DNA from: Pandoraea fibrosis
GTDB lineage: Bacteria > Pseudomonadota > Gammaproteobacteria > Burkholderiales > Burkholderiaceae
Length of the DNA: 64,000 nucleotides
NCBI RefSeq assembly: GCF_000807775.2
Contig: NZ_CP047385.1
Span: forward strand, 5,270,001 to 5,334,000
Reading direction: 5' to 3'
Shown here piece after piece: positions 28,926 to 38,792 of this stretch (position 1 is its first letter; every line of letters begins with the position of its first letter). The position numbers were made by a program, and so were the translations under genes. The notes under the pieces were generated by a model. It did not search any database and was not told the DNA's origin. It worked only from the letters and a program-made list of their open reading frames with translations.

Positions 28926-30059
28926 ATGGCATCACCGGAGAGAATCGTAGAGCTGGCGCACGCCGTCAAAAATGTCGCCGACGACAAGATCGCGACCATC
29001 GCTCACATCACGAGAGAGACCAAATATCTCGCGCTCAATGCGCTCATCGAGGCGGCCCGTGCGGGCGATGCGGGGCGTGGCTTCGCCGTCGTCGCGAATG
29101 AAGTGAAGCATGTCTCGCAGCGCATCACGGACATTGCCGGGGATCTGACGTCGGAACTCGCGGGTTCGCTGGCCGAGCTTTCGGCCCTGGGCGACAGCAT
29201 GATCGGCCAACTGGAACAGCATCGTGGACAACGGCTGACCGACCTCGCGCATCACATGATCGAGATCATCGACCGCAATCTTTACGAGCGCTCGTGCGAC
29301 GTGCGCTGGTGGGCCACCGACGCCGCCATCGTCGACGTGCTGAGTGCGCCGTCACCCGAGGCGGCACGACACGCGAGCCGCCGACTGGGGGTGATTCTCG
29401 ACAGCTATACCGTCTACCTCGATCTGTGGGTAGCCGATGCTTCGGGCCGTATCGTGGCGAACGGGCGTCCCGAGCGTTATCCCGGCGTGATTGGCGCAGA
29501 CGCCTCGCGTCACCCGTGGTTTCTTCAGGCGATGCGCACCGAGAGCGGGGCAGACTACGCAGCGTTCGACGTGCGCCGCGCAAAGCTGTTGCACAACGCC
29601 GAGGTGGCGACTTACGCGACGGCCATTCGCGAGGCCGGTGAAACCCACGGCGCTCCCATCGGGGCACTGGGCATCTTCTTCGACTGGGCGCCGCAGGCGA
29701 AAGCCGTGGTGGAGGGCGTTCCTCTCTTGCCGCATGAGCGCGAGGGCACCCGCTGCCTGCTGCTCGACGCGCAGCACCGGGTGCTGGCGTCGTCCGACGG
29801 CGAGGGAGTGCTGATGGAACGTTTCGACTTGCGATGCCCGCCAGATGGCGCTCCCACGAGCGGGTTCTATAACGCCGGAAACCATCAACTCGTGGGGTAT
29901 GCGCTAACGCCGGGGTACGAAACGTATGAAGGTTTGGGATGGTACGGGGTGGTGCAGCAGGGCCCAAGTCATGCTTCGGATGGCGAAATTCGCACCACAT
30001 CGGTGCCTGCCGCGCAGGTGGCGACGTTGGCCGGCGCGTCGGAGGCGCTCGCCGCATAA
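28926..30059 (+). CDS. Soluble chemoreceptor-like protein with N-terminal signalling tip and C-terminal Cache-like domain
   Basis: The 377-residue protein starts with the hairpin tip of methyl-accepting chemotaxis proteins (about 32-67, containing YLALNALIEAARAGDAGRGF and VVANEV) and continues with a coiled-coil stretch to about 100. The rest (about 120-345) looks like a Cache/PAS-type sensor with DSYTVYLDLWVADASGRIV and HPWFLQAM. No membrane segment or HAMP domain is visible. Sensor and signalling domains are therefore in reverse order compared with standard receptors. ATG 28926 has GGGAGA upstream. Confidence 0.82.
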   Translation: MASPERIVELAHAVKNVADDKIATIAHITRETKYLALNALIEAARAGDAGRGFAVVANEVKHVSQRITDIAGDLTSELAGSLAELSALGDSMIGQLEQHRGQRLTDLAHHMIEIIDRNLYERSCDVRWWATDAAIVDVLSAPSPEAARHASRRLGVILDSYTVYLDLWVADASGRIVANGRPERYPGVIGADASRHPWFLQAMRTESGADYAAFDVRRAKLLHNAEVATYATAIREAGETHGAPIGALGIFFDWAPQAKAVVEGVPLLPHEREGTRCLLLDAQHRVLASSDGEGVLMERFDLRCPPDGAPTSGFYNAGNHQLVGYALTPGYETYEGLGWYGVVQQGPSHASDGEIRTTSVPAAQVATLAGASEALAA

Positions 30060-30094
30060 CCACTGCCCCTCATGCCGCGAGTGCAACGGATGCC

Positions 30095-30523
30095 TTACCG
30101 TCGGCTGTGCTCGCGGCAGAAGACCAGCCAACGGTCGCCGTCCTCTTCCCGCCAGAACGCGCCTTCGCGTTCGAGAATCGCACCGAGTCGCAAGCGCACG
30201 GTGCGAACGCGGGTGTCGCTCACCCCGGGCAGAATCATGCCGCGCACGTACCCGACATGCGGCACCGTGCGCAGCAGCGTGCGAATCAGTTGGCAGAAGC
30301 GCCTCACGGCGTGCTCTCCCGTTTTCGCCTCTGGACTCAATCGAAAATCGGTGATCGTGAGCACGATCCCCGAGGCCACTCTGTCGAGACGATGGCAAAG
30401 CGACAACTCGCCATTCTCGACGCGCTGCCCCACAGCGATGCGGGTGCGCTCACAGACTTCGTCGCGCGCCGAAAAACGGTGAGTCCTGAAAAATGCCGCA
30501 ACGGCGCGCTCGCAGACTGTCAT
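30095..30523 (-). CDS. SseE-like type III secretion-associated protein
   Basis: The 142-residue protein resembles Salmonella SseE in size, operon position after the minor translocator, and C-terminal pattern (a hydrophobic helix RFCQLIRTLLRTVPHV, an RLRLGAILEREGAFW segment and GDRWLVFCREH at the end). SseE has no well-defined role and may be a small chaperone or effector helper. The start is 4 bp after the upstream stop, so it is co-transcribed with the translocators. The match is from memory of the SseE sequence and needs a profile search. Confidence 0.65.
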   Translation of the reverse strand: MTVCERAVAAFFRTHRFSARDEVCERTRIAVGQRVENGELSLCHRLDRVASGIVLTITDFRLSPEAKTGEHAVRRFCQLIRTLLRTVPHVGYVRGMILPGVSDTRVRTVRLRLGAILEREGAFWREEDGDRWLVFCREHSRR

Positions 30524-30527
30524 GGGC

Positions 30528-31202
30528 TTACCGGATGGTGTCGTACATCTTCGTGACTTGCTGCCCGATCATGCCGTACATCGAGCGGGATACGTCGCGG
30601 ATATCGGCACTCGTGGCATCGATTCGCTGGCGCAGACGATCGTTGGTGCGACGCGTCTCATCCGTGAGCGACATTTCGAATTCGCCGAGCACATCGTTGT
30701 CGCGCCCGGCGAGCGAGTCTTCGTTCGACACGACATCGAACGGCGACTTCACGAACTGGCTGAAGCCCTTGGTCGTCTCGCCCACTGCCGTACCGATGGT
30801 GTGCAATTTGCCGACCCCGCCGCCCAGACCCGCGGCGCCAGCCCCGGCACCGCCCGCGAGCGCAAAAGTCCCTGAGACGATACCCCCGACAGCCGAATTC
30901 AGCCCTGCGTAGTAATGCGACTGGTTGGCCTTGTACTTCTCCGAGCGCGCCGTCAAACCACGCTCGAAGACCATCGCATCATGACGCGTGCGATACGACT
31001 GATCCGTATTACGCTCGGCAACCCGCATGGCAAGAAACAGGGCAATGAGCGCTTGTGCGGACTGCAGACCATCCACCTTCTCTCGAATGCGTGGCAGCAC
31101 TTGGGAACCGTCGCCGGCAGACGCCACACGTTGCTGCGCTTCGAGCGCCGCGATATCCGTCTGACGATAACCCGAAGATGTCGAACTCAATGCAGTAGTC
31201 AT
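30528..31202 (-). CDS. sctB: Type III secretion minor translocator (SctB; SseD/EspB-like)
   Basis: The 224-residue protein has one Gly/Ala-rich hydrophobic stretch (about 95-130) flanked by polar helical regions and a C-terminal coiled coil (about 165-224), the layout of the minor pore subunit SctB (YopD, EspB, SseD). With SctE it forms the pore in the host membrane. Position directly after the SctE gene supports this. GGAG with 7-bp spacing precedes ATG 31202. Direct sequence similarity in this family is always low. Confidence 0.75.
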   Translation of the reverse strand: MTTALSSTSSGYRQTDIAALEAQQRVASAGDGSQVLPRIREKVDGLQSAQALIALFLAMRVAERNTDQSYRTRHDAMVFERGLTARSEKYKANQSHYYAGLNSAVGGIVSGTFALAGGAGAGAAGLGGGVGKLHTIGTAVGETTKGFSQFVKSPFDVVSNEDSLAGRDNDVLGEFEMSLTDETRRTNDRLRQRIDATSADIRDVSRSMYGMIGQQVTKMYDTIR

Positions 31203-31261
31203 GTCATCACTCCGTAGGTTGAAAGCGCGGCGAATACCGCGCCCGATAAATCAACGCCCGC

Positions 31262-32776
31262 TCACGCCCGCGAAAGCGAGGCCGCGATCCGAATACGCAT
31301 CTCGCCGGTTTTCTGCACCTGCTCGCCCACCGACACCGCAATGTCGCTCTGCTGCCCCACCAGCGTCTCCATCGACTTCGCCGCGCGCTTCTTGTCGTCG
31401 CCGTTCATTTGCATGAGCAACTGCAACCACATCATGTCCACGGCAAGATCGCGGGCCTCCAATTGCAGCTTCGAGCGCTGTACGCCGACAATGCCCTGCC
31501 CAAGCGCATTCGCGCCGGAGAACACGCCGCGCACGGCATTCGAGAGCGACCACGTGCCACGCGCCAGCGCGAAGTAGCCTTGCACGTTCATGGCCGACGT
31601 GAACGACTGCGTCAGCCCCTTGGCGCTCACGGCCTTCCCACGCGCCACCTGCTTCGCCGCGTTCTTCACGACTTTGTCGAACGCACGCGACGCCATCTGC
31701 TCGACCATCTGCTGCGTGAACTGCTCGGCCATGCGATTGAAGCCGGCCTTCGCGAGCCGACGCGCGCCTTGCGACCCGCTTTGCAGCAACGACTGCCCCA
31801 CTCGTTTGCCGACCTCGTTGCCGACCACGAAGCCGATCTCGGAGACCACACGCGTCTTGATCGCGCCGATGGCCGCCTTGTCGCCGGATTTGACGGCCTG
31901 TTCCAACGCTTCCCCCGCGCCCGCCTTGAACACGCGGCTCGCGGCCTTGGTCGTCGCGCGCTTCGCAAGGAAACCCCGAACCGAAGTGCCGAAACCGATG
32001 ACCATACCGAGCATCTGGAACGCCAATTGCGCGTGCCCCCATTTGCCGGCCTCCTTCTCGTGGTACGCCGCGTTTTTCGGATCGACCAACGCCATCGTCT
32101 TGTGGAACGCCACGCCGAGCCCGGCGATCCCCGCGCCCACATCGGCGACTCCGCCGGCGATCATCAGCGGGTTCATCGTGAGCACGCCCGTCACCACCTT
32201 GACTGCGCCGACCACGACGTCGACCGCTGCGATGAGCCAGTCGAACACCACACCGAAGATGCCGCCCTTGCGCGCCTTGTTCGCGTCTTCGGTCTTCGCG
32301 TCCATCTGTTCGCGAAACTTCTTGATGTCCTCCTGCCGCAGCTTCTCCTGGCGCACGCCCAACAACTCCAGCGCACGTTGTGTCAATTTCGCGGTGTCGC
32401 CCAATGCGTCCATCGCCAGCATCGACGCCATCATCGCAAGCGTGGACGGGTCCACGTTCTCGAGTGCGGAGAGGTCCGTAGCGCCCTTCGGATTGGACGC
32501 ACGCAAAGCCTCCGCGCCCAATCCGCTGCCAACCGCGAAGAGACGATTCAGCAGGCGCGAAAACGCGCCGTCGGCGTCGCGCCAATCCGCGCCGCCCGAC
32601 GTATCCGGCGCGAAGTCTTCAGTGCGGAGCCACTCTGCCCGCTCGCGTCGTTTGCGTGCGGCATCGCCGGCGTCGTTTGCATCGGCCACTTCGTCTGCAG
32701 GGGCGGCCGGCGCGTTGGTGACACCGCCGGTCCAGGTCGGCAGGTAGCCGGCACGCGAAGAATGAATGACTGTCAT
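31262..32776 (-). CDS. sctE: Type III secretion major translocator (SctE; SseC/EspD/YopB-like)
   Basis: The 504-residue protein has a long helical N-terminal half, then two hydrophobic segments in the middle (about 165-205, GIFGVVFDWLIAAVDVVVGA and MIAGGVADVGAGIAGLGV; and about 235-265) and an amphipathic C-terminal coiled region. This is the SctE pore-former family. Its ATG overlaps the stop of the SycD-type chaperone gene by 4 bp (32773-32776), matching the chaperone-translocator coupling found in most systems. The protein would be exported by an injectisome and inserted in the host membrane. Confidence 0.9.
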   Translation of the reverse strand: MTVIHSSRAGYLPTWTGGVTNAPAAPADEVADANDAGDAARKRRERAEWLRTEDFAPDTSGGADWRDADGAFSRLLNRLFAVGSGLGAEALRASNPKGATDLSALENVDPSTLAMMASMLAMDALGDTAKLTQRALELLGVRQEKLRQEDIKKFREQMDAKTEDANKARKGGIFGVVFDWLIAAVDVVVGAVKVVTGVLTMNPLMIAGGVADVGAGIAGLGVAFHKTMALVDPKNAAYHEKEAGKWGHAQLAFQMLGMVIGFGTSVRGFLAKRATTKAASRVFKAGAGEALEQAVKSGDKAAIGAIKTRVVSEIGFVVGNEVGKRVGQSLLQSGSQGARRLAKAGFNRMAEQFTQQMVEQMASRAFDKVVKNAAKQVARGKAVSAKGLTQSFTSAMNVQGYFALARGTWSLSNAVRGVFSGANALGQGIVGVQRSKLQLEARDLAVDMMWLQLLMQMNGDDKKRAAKSMETLVGQQSDIAVSVGEQVQKTGEMRIRIAASLSRA

Positions 32777-33291
32777 TGGGTGCTTTGAGATTCCGAAGAG
32801 ACGTTCAGTGCGTCGCGTCGCGCACGGGCCGAGCGCGACAGTGCATCGTGCTCGGGCAGTTGTCCGCATACGCGCAGCGTGGCGTCGTAGGCCTTGCGCG
32901 CAAATTCCCGGTTGCCCATGTGCTCGTAGCTCATTCCGGCGAGGTACGGCGGACGCGGGTCTGAGACGCGGATTACCCCCGCTTTCGCGAAGCACGGTAG
33001 CGCTTGCTCGTGCTGCCCGAGTCGCTGGTAGCAGAGCCCGAGTCCGTACCAATCGTCGAACGACCATTGGTCGAGCGTGGCGAGCACGAAGTACACGCGT
33101 TGCGCAGCGGCAATCTGGCCTTGCGCGAAACGCTGGCCGGCGTGCGCACGAACGCGCGCCAGATCGTTCTCGTCGAGGTCGGCCAGCATGCGCAGTGCGC
33201 CGCCGCTCTCGAAGAAATGCGCGAGGACGGCGGGAGCATCGTCCACATCGAGCGTCGTTGGCACGGCTTGCGGGGGCGTGGGTTGGCTCAC
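32773..33291 (-). CDS. SycD/LcrH-family tetratricopeptide chaperone for translocators
   Basis: The 172-residue protein carries three TPR repeats (about 48-150, with GLGLCYQRLGQHEQALPCFAKA and PPYLAGMSYEHMGN), typical of class II type III chaperones that hold SctE and SctB unfolded in the cytoplasm. It lies between the SseB/EspA-like gene (stop and start overlap at 33288-33291) and the major translocator gene. It corresponds to SscA of SPI-2. Confidence 0.92.
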   Translation of the reverse strand: MSQPTPPQAVPTTLDVDDAPAVLAHFFESGGALRMLADLDENDLARVRAHAGQRFAQGQIAAAQRVYFVLATLDQWSFDDWYGLGLCYQRLGQHEQALPCFAKAGVIRVSDPRPPYLAGMSYEHMGNREFARKAYDATLRVCGQLPEHDALSRSARARRDALNVSSESQSTQ

Positions 33292-33917
33292 GTGCGCATC
33301 GATCCGTTGATCTGGTTGAGCTGCGAGCCTTGCGAGCTGTAGATGGTGTTCACCAGCGTCGATGCGCCGTTGTACTCCTGAAGTTTTTTGTTGATCTTGA
33401 TCTGGTCGACGGTGCGGCTATCGGACGCCTGCTCGGTAAAGCCTTCGGCAGCCGCCTTCAAAGTGCGCAGATCCGACGCCGAGTACTGAGCGTTTGCGCC
33501 CGCCGGCGCCACGTAACCTTCTTCGCCAACGCGTTTGGTACGGTTCTCCCATTCCATCATCGTCTTCTTCGTGCCGTCGCCGTACACGCTGATCTCGATG
33601 TTGTGCTTATCGAAGAACGCGCGAATGCCGTCGCCAACCGTCACCTTCTTCGCCGTGTCCGATCCGATGTCGTTGATCAGCGATTCAATCTGATTCGCCG
33701 CCTCGCGCGCCTCCTGCCCTTCCTTCTGGCGACGCTGCATCTCCTGAATCATGTTCTGCGCTTCGCCGTTATTCATCTCCATCATCAACATCGCGTATTG
33801 CGCGAGGGTGCCGTGAAAATCGAGCGATTTCGTTATGCCGCCGACATTGACGTCGCGCGTGAGGCCCGTTTGCAACGGCATCAGGCGGGGCGCGGCGTAC
33901 TGCTGGATAGTCGTCAT
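33288..33917 (-). CDS. EspA/SseB-like type III filament or tip protein
   Basis: The 209-residue protein lacks a signal peptide and is mostly helical. Its second half follows the SseB/EspA plan: a short structured segment (IRAFFDKHNIEISVYG), then SDLRTLKAAAEGFTEQ and a long C-terminal helix (DQIKINKKLQEYNGASTLVNTI) which polymerises in EspA. A strong AAGGAGG precedes ATG 33917. The role would be an extracellular filament or needle tip joining the needle to the pore. It is one of two such proteins in this operon. Confidence 0.75.
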   Translation of the reverse strand: MTTIQQYAAPRLMPLQTGLTRDVNVGGITKSLDFHGTLAQYAMLMMEMNNGEAQNMIQEMQRRQKEGQEAREAANQIESLINDIGSDTAKKVTVGDGIRAFFDKHNIEISVYGDGTKKTMMEWENRTKRVGEEGYVAPAGANAQYSASDLRTLKAAAEGFTEQASDSRTVDQIKINKKLQEYNGASTLVNTIYSSQGSQLNQINGSMRT

Positions 33918-34001
33918 GAGGTTTGCCTCCTTGAATAGGTAGGACCGGATTGAGAAAGGACGAACGACAGACGTCGTCCGATGACACACGGGCGCTCTCG
34001 C

Positions 34002-34526
34002 TCAGATGCTGTTCACGATTTTTTTCGTGACTTCACCAAGCCGGGAGATCACGGCGTTGTAGAGCGTGAGCGTGTTGTCGTAACTGGTGACGAAGCGCTT
34101 CAGTTGGATCTGCTCGCTCGTGCTCGACGCGCCGTCGTTCAACGCCAACGACTGGAGTTTCGAAGCCAGGTGTTGCAACGCTGCGGCATCCAGCGGTTCG
34201 CTTGCGGCTTGCGTCGATATGAGGTCGTGCCTGAGGGCAAAGTCGCGCAGCGCCTGTGGCAACATTTCCTGCTTCGCGCCGGCGGAAGCGCGCTTTGCCA
34301 TCTCACCGGCCAACGTGGCAAACCCGTTGGCGTCGCGAGCCATGTCGACGCGCGCCTGGGCCGACGCCAGCCATGCATCGGCGCTCGCCTGCAAGCCACT
34401 CAATCGGCTTTTGGCAAGACTCATCGTCGCGAGCAACGGGTTCTGGGAGTTCGCGGAACGCGCTCCGGTGGAGAACTCCGCGTCACTGTAGGTATGCGAG
34501 CGCGCGCCGGAGATTCGATCGATCAT
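34002..34526 (-). CDS. Second EspA/SseB-like secreted type III protein
   Basis: The 174-residue protein has a long helical N-terminal half, a central LPQALRDFALRHDLI segment that parallels the EspA core, then LDAAALQHLASKLQSLA and a C-terminal helix QIQLKRFVTSYDNTLTLYNAVISRL, similar in plan to needle and EspA-type proteins. Start ATG 34526 has CGAGG upstream and is 13 bp after the preceding stop. A needle-like or filament role is inferred; it differs clearly from its neighbour, so it is not a recent duplicate. Confidence 0.65.
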   Translation of the reverse strand: MIDRISGARSHTYSDAEFSTGARSANSQNPLLATMSLAKSRLSGLQASADAWLASAQARVDMARDANGFATLAGEMAKRASAGAKQEMLPQALRDFALRHDLISTQAASEPLDAAALQHLASKLQSLALNDGASSTSEQIQLKRFVTSYDNTLTLYNAVISRLGEVTKKIVNSI

Positions 34527-34539
34527 TCGGAACCTCGGC

Positions 34540-34953
34540 TCAGGCGCACACGCGACGCACGTTAGGCGCACGTTTCGCGGGAGAGGGAGAGGGAGAAGGA
34601 GAGGTATCGTCGAGCGGCACGGGGGCGTCGGCCCGAATCCGCTCGATGGTGTGCGCAAGCGCGGCTGTCATCCTGCGGATCTCCCGATCGTCGCGTTGAA
34701 ACGCTTCGCTCTCGACCAATGCCTCGAGACGCTTGAGCTTCTCACGCGCATCGGGCGTGCCCGTCGCTTCGAGACGCGCCACTTCGTCGAGCACCGCCTG
34801 ATACTCCTGCATCTGACGGTGCAATTTGCGCCCCGCCAACTGCATTTCGGCACACGCGCGTTCGTACTGAACGAGAAGCTCGTCCACACCGGGAGATGTC
34901 GGATCGGGGGATGCGGCAGACGTGGGGATCGGGTGTTGCAACGGGTCAGACAT
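34540..34953 (-). CDS. SseA-like coiled-coil type III chaperone
   Basis: The 137-residue protein is almost wholly coiled coil (about 25-110: LLVQYERACAEMQLAGRKL and ALVESEAFQRDDREIRRM regions) with a Pro/Ser-rich C-terminal tail. Size, coiled coil and position as the first gene before the SseB-like genes match SseA, the chaperone of SseB and SseD in SPI-2. GGAGG precedes ATG 34953. Identification rests on architecture and context. Confidence 0.65.
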   Translation of the reverse strand: MSDPLQHPIPTSAASPDPTSPGVDELLVQYERACAEMQLAGRKLHRQMQEYQAVLDEVARLEATGTPDAREKLKRLEALVESEAFQRDDREIRRMTAALAHTIERIRADAPVPLDDTSPSPSPSPAKRAPNVRRVCA

Positions 34954-35020
34954 AAGAGCGCCTCCGTATGTTGCGGTCAGTCATTCAAGACATAACGCAT
35001 GGTACGAAGACGCTCGACGT

Positions 35021-35038
35021 CTGCCTTTGCAAAGGCAG
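35021..35038. promoter_or_regulatory. 18-bp perfect palindrome upstream of the translocon operon
   Basis: CTGCCTTTGCAAAGGCAG is a perfect palindrome about 70 bp upstream of the first translocon gene. It has no T-run on either strand, so an operator is likelier than a terminator for the 5-oxoprolinase gene that ends at 35112. Confidence 0.5.
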
Positions 35039-35111
35039 CATTCCCTTCCGGTATCACGCCGCGCTTCAGCGAATTCCCATCGGCGCGGCGTGTTCAGACG
35101 GGTGGGACCGC

Positions 35112-38100
35112 TCAGGCGGCACCGAAGCCGCCTCCCCCCGGGGTTTCGACGACGAAGATGTCGCCCGGCTGCATCTGCGTGCGTCCGATGTGCGCCAGCG
35201 CCTCGCGAGAGCCATCCACCCGTTCGACATAGTTCGCCCCCAGTGCGCCAACGGCACCGCCCTGCGCACCGAACGGCGCGTGAACACGGTTGTTGGAGAG
35301 GATCGATGCCGTCATCGGCGTCAGGAAACGAATGCGCCGCACGGCACCGTTCCCGCCATGCCAACGCCCGGCCCCACCCGACCCGGCGCGAATGCGATGG
35401 CTCTCCAGCCGTACCGGATAACGCCATTCCAGGACTTCCGGGTCGGTCAGACGCGAGTTCGTCATGTGTGTCTGCACGGCGTCGGCGCCGTGGAATCCGT
35501 CCCCTGCGCCGCTACCGCCCGCGATGGTCTCGTAGTACTGATACGTCTCGTTGCCGAACGTGAAGTTGTTCATCGTGCCCTGGCTCGACGCCACCCGCCC
35601 CAGTGCGCCGTAAAGTGCGTTGGTAATGGCAGACGACGTCTCCACGTTGCCCGACACCACGGCTGCGGGATAGACGGGATTGAGCATCGAGCCTTGCGGC
35701 ACGATCACCGTCAGCGGCTTCAGGCAACCCGCATTGAGCGGGATATCGTCGTCCACAAGCGTGCGGAAGACGTACAGCACGGCGGCCATGCACACGGCGC
35801 GCGGTGCGTTGAAGTTGTTGGGCAACTGTGCCGACGTGCCGGTGAAATCGATGGTTGCCGAGCGCGTCGCCTGATCGACACGAATCGCGACCTCGATCAC
35901 CGCACCGTTATCCAGCGCGTAGCGATAGTGCCCGTCGGCCAGCGCGCCGATCACACGTCGCACGGCGGCTTCGGCGTTGTCTTGCACATGGTCCATATAG
36001 GCCAGCACGACATCGCGCCCGAATTCGCTCACCATGCGACGCAGTTCGTCCACGCCCTTCTGATTTGCCGCAACCTGCGCCCGCAGATCGGCCATGTTCT
36101 GGTCGATGTTGCGCGCCGGGTAGCGCGCACCGCCCAGCAGCTCGCGCGTCTCGCGATCCCGCAGTTCGCCCGCCGCCACCAGTTGCCAGTTATCGATGAG
36201 CACCCCCTCCTCTTCAACGTGCGTCGAGTCGGGCGGCATCGAGCCCGGGGTGATACCGCCGATATCCGCGTGATGACCGCGCGAGCCGACATAGAAGAGC
36301 GGCTCGGCGGCCTCCTCCTTGCGACTGCCTTCGCCCGTCACGAAGACAGGCGTGATCACCGTGACGTCCGGCAAGTGCGTGCCGCCGTGATACGGATCGT
36401 TGAGCATGAAGACATCGCCCTCTCGCATCGCGCCGCGATTGCGCTCGATCACGGTCTTGATACTCTCGCCCATCGATCCCAGATGCACCGGCATATGCGG
36501 TGCGTTGGCGATGAGGTTGCCGTCACGGTCGAACAACGCGCACGAGAAATCCAGACGCTCCTTGATGTTCACCGAGTAGGCCGTGTTCTGCAAACGCAGC
36601 CCCATCTGCTCGGCAATCGACATGAAGAGATTGTTGAAAATTTCGAGACGCACCGGATCGGCTTGCGTGCCGCGCTCGCCGGCATCGCGTTGCGTCTCGC
36701 GCGGCACCACGCGCGCGAGCACGAGATTGCCTTGCGCGGTCATCCTCGCTTGCCAGCCCGGCTCAACGACGGTCGTCCCGCTCTTCTCAGTGACGATGGC
36801 GGGTCCGTCGATGGTGTCGCCGGCGAGCAACGTGTCGCGCGCGAACAGCGCCGCCTCGTGCCACGCGCCGCCCGCATACAACTTCACACGATCGACGACC
36901 TGCGGCGCACCCGAGGTGCGTGCGTCGAGCGGCGCAATGTCGACCGGTGCGTCCGAGTGCCCGATGGCTTCGACCGACGCCACCTCCACGATCAACGCCG
37001 CACCGTCCATCAGGAACGAGTAGCGCTGACGATAAGCGGCTTCAAAAGCGGCGCGCATCTGGGCAACATCGCCAAACGGCACCGCCAGCGCCGAATCGGT
37101 TCCGGCATAACGCACATGAACACGACGCACCGTCTCGATGCGCGACGGGGGCACACCTTGCGACAACAGCGCACCCACTGCTTCATCCTCCAGCGCGCCG
37201 AGGGCATCCTCGAGCGTGGCCAGACCATCGCTCGACAACGGCGCTTCGATCATGCGCTCGCGCATCGCCGTCTGATCCGCCAGCCCCATGCCATACGCCG
37301 AGAGCACGCCGGCAAGCGGATGCGCGAAGACCTGAGTCATGCCAAGCGCATCGGCCACGCCACAGGCATGTTGACCGCCCGCGCCACCGAACGTCGTCAG
37401 CACATAGCGGCTCACATCGTGACCGCGCTGCACGGAAATCTTCTTGATGGCGTTGGCCATACTGCCGATCGCGATTTCGAGGAAGCCTTCGGCAAGGGCT
37501 TCGGGTGTCTGACGACGGCCCGTCGCCCGTTCGATGTCCTTGGCCAGTGTCGTGAACTTCGCGACGACGATATCGCGATCCAGCGGCTCGTTGGCGTTCG
37601 GCCCGAAAACCTTCGGAAAGTACGCGGGCTGGATCTTGCCGAGCATGACGTTGCAGTCAGTGACCGTGAGCGGTCCACCGCGACGGTACGCTGCCGGCCC
37701 TGGATTGGCGCCTGCGGAGTCCGGCCCTACGCGCAGACGGGTGCCGTCGAACGACAGCACCGACCCGCCGCCCGCCGCGACCGTGTGAATGCTCATCATC
37801 GGTGCACGCATGCGCACGCCGGCAACCTGTGTCTCGAACACGCGCTCGAACTCGCCGTTGTAGTGCGACACGTCGGTCGACGTGCCGCCCATGTCGAAGC
37901 CGATCACGCGATCGAAGCCCGCCGCGCTCGACGCACGCACCATGCCGACGATACCGCCCGCCGGGCCGGACAGGATGGCGTCCTTGCCCTGAAAGTTATC
38001 GGCGCGCGTCAGCCCGCCGCTGCTTTGCATGAATTGCAGATTGACGCCCGGCATCTCGTGCGCGACCTGCTCGACGTAACGACGCAGAATGGGCGACAGA

Positions 38101-38792
38101 TAGGCATCGACCACTGTCGTGTCGCCGCGCGAGACGAGCTTCATGAGCGGCGAGACTTCGTGCGAGACGGAGACCTGCGTGAAACCCAGCGCACGCGCCA
38201 TCGTCGCCAGTGCCTTTTCATGCGCCTGATAGCGATAGCCGTGCATCAGCACGATGGCGAGCGCGCGCACGCCTTTCGCATAAACCGCCTCCAGCGAGGC
38301 GCGCGCCGCATCGAGATCGAGTTCGCGCACCACTTCGCCATGCGCGCCCACACGCTCGTCGACTTCCACGACTTCCGAATACAACGCTTCGGGCAACGCA
38401 ATGTCCAGATCGAACAGACGCGGGCGATTCTGATACGCGATGCGCAACGCGTCGCGAAAGCCATGCGTCGTCACCAGCGCGAGCGGCTCGCCTTTGCGTT
38501 CGAGCAACGCGTTGGTCGCTACGGTCGTGCCCATCTTCACCATGTCCACGACAGCCGGCGTAATCGGTTCGCCCGGCGCCAGATCCAGCAAGTGGCGAAT
38601 ACCGGCGACGGCGGCGTCGCGATACTGCTCGGGATTTTCGGAGAGCAGCTTGTGGGTAACGAGCGTGCCGTCCGGGCGGCGGGCCACGATGTCGGTGAAG
38701 GTGCCGCCACGGTCAATCCAGAACTGCCAGCGTGAAGGCGTCTGATGCGCGGGCGCACGGTTTTGGTCGGAGGGCGTGAGAACGTTCGTCAT
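35112..38792 (-). CDS. 5-oxoprolinase / hydantoinase A-B fusion
   Basis: The 1226-residue protein joins an HyuA-type ATPase half (about 1-690, starting with the phosphate-binding [16 protein letters not shown]) and an HyuB-type half (about 710-1226, with [17 protein letters not shown] and [14 protein letters not shown]). This fused order and length are those of ATP-dependent 5-oxoprolinase, which opens 5-oxoproline to glutamate. [11 protein letters not shown] near 320 is a second ATPase motif. The MFS gene and a DUF1445 gene upstream on the same strand support amide-ring catabolism. The ATG at 38792 gives the expected N-terminus. Confidence 0.92.
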   Translation of the reverse strand: MTNVLTPSDQNRAPAHQTPSRWQFWIDRGGTFTDIVARRPDGTLVTHKLLSENPEQYRDAAVAGIRHLLDLAPGEPITPAVVDMVKMGTTVATNALLERKGEPLALVTTHGFRDALRIAYQNRPRLFDLDIALPEALYSEVVEVDERVGAHGEVVRELDLDAARASLEAVYAKGVRALAIVLMHGYRYQAHEKALATMARALGFTQVSVSHEVSPLMKLVSRGDTTVVDAYLSPILRRYVEQVAHEMPGVNLQFMQSSGGLTRADNFQGKDAILSGPAGGIVGMVRASSAAGFDRVIGFDMGGTSTDVSHYNGEFERVFETQVAGVRMRAPMMSIHTVAAGGGSVLSFDGTRLRVGPDSAGANPGPAAYRRGGPLTVTDCNVMLGKIQPAYFPKVFGPNANEPLDRDIVVAKFTTLAKDIERATGRRQTPEALAEGFLEIAIGSMANAIKKISVQRGHDVSRYVLTTFGGAGGQHACGVADALGMTQVFAHPLAGVLSAYGMGLADQTAMRERMIEAPLSSDGLATLEDALGALEDEAVGALLSQGVPPSRIETVRRVHVRYAGTDSALAVPFGDVAQMRAAFEAAYRQRYSFLMDGAALIVEVASVEAIGHSDAPVDIAPLDARTSGAPQVVDRVKLYAGGAWHEAALFARDTLLAGDTIDGPAIVTEKSGTTVVEPGWQARMTAQGNLVLARVVPRETQRDAGERGTQADPVRLEIFNNLFMSIAEQMGLRLQNTAYSVNIKERLDFSCALFDRDGNLIANAPHMPVHLGSMGESIKTVIERNRGAMREGDVFMLNDPYHGGTHLPDVTVITPVFVTGEGSRKEEAAEPLFYVGSRGHHADIGGITPGSMPPDSTHVEEEGVLIDNWQLVAAGELRDRETRELLGGARYPARNIDQNMADLRAQVAANQKGVDELRRMVSEFGRDVVLAYMDHVQDNAEAAVRRVIGALADGHYRYALDNGAVIEVAIRVDQATRSATIDFTGTSAQLPNNFNAPRAVCMAAVLYVFRTLVDDDIPLNAGCLKPLTVIVPQGSMLNPVYPAAVVSGNVETSSAITNALYGALGRVASSQGTMNNFTFGNETYQYYETIAGGSGAGDGFHGADAVQTHMTNSRLTDPEVLEWRYPVRLESHRIRAGSGGAGRWHGGNGAVRRIRFLTPMTASILSNNRVHAPFGAQGGAVGALGANYVERVDGSREALAHIGRTQMQPGDIFVVETPGGGGFGAA

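Noticed and set aside
31409-32788. Plus-strand open frames opposite the major translocator gene
   Set aside because: Antisense artefacts; the minus-strand gene is coupled to its chaperone gene and fits the translocator family.
34968-38735. Plus-strand open frame of 1255 codons opposite the 5-oxoprolinase gene
   Set aside because: It is the mirror frame of a GC-rich gene, rich in Arg and His with no recognisable domain. The minus-strand frame has clear ATPase motifs and family length.
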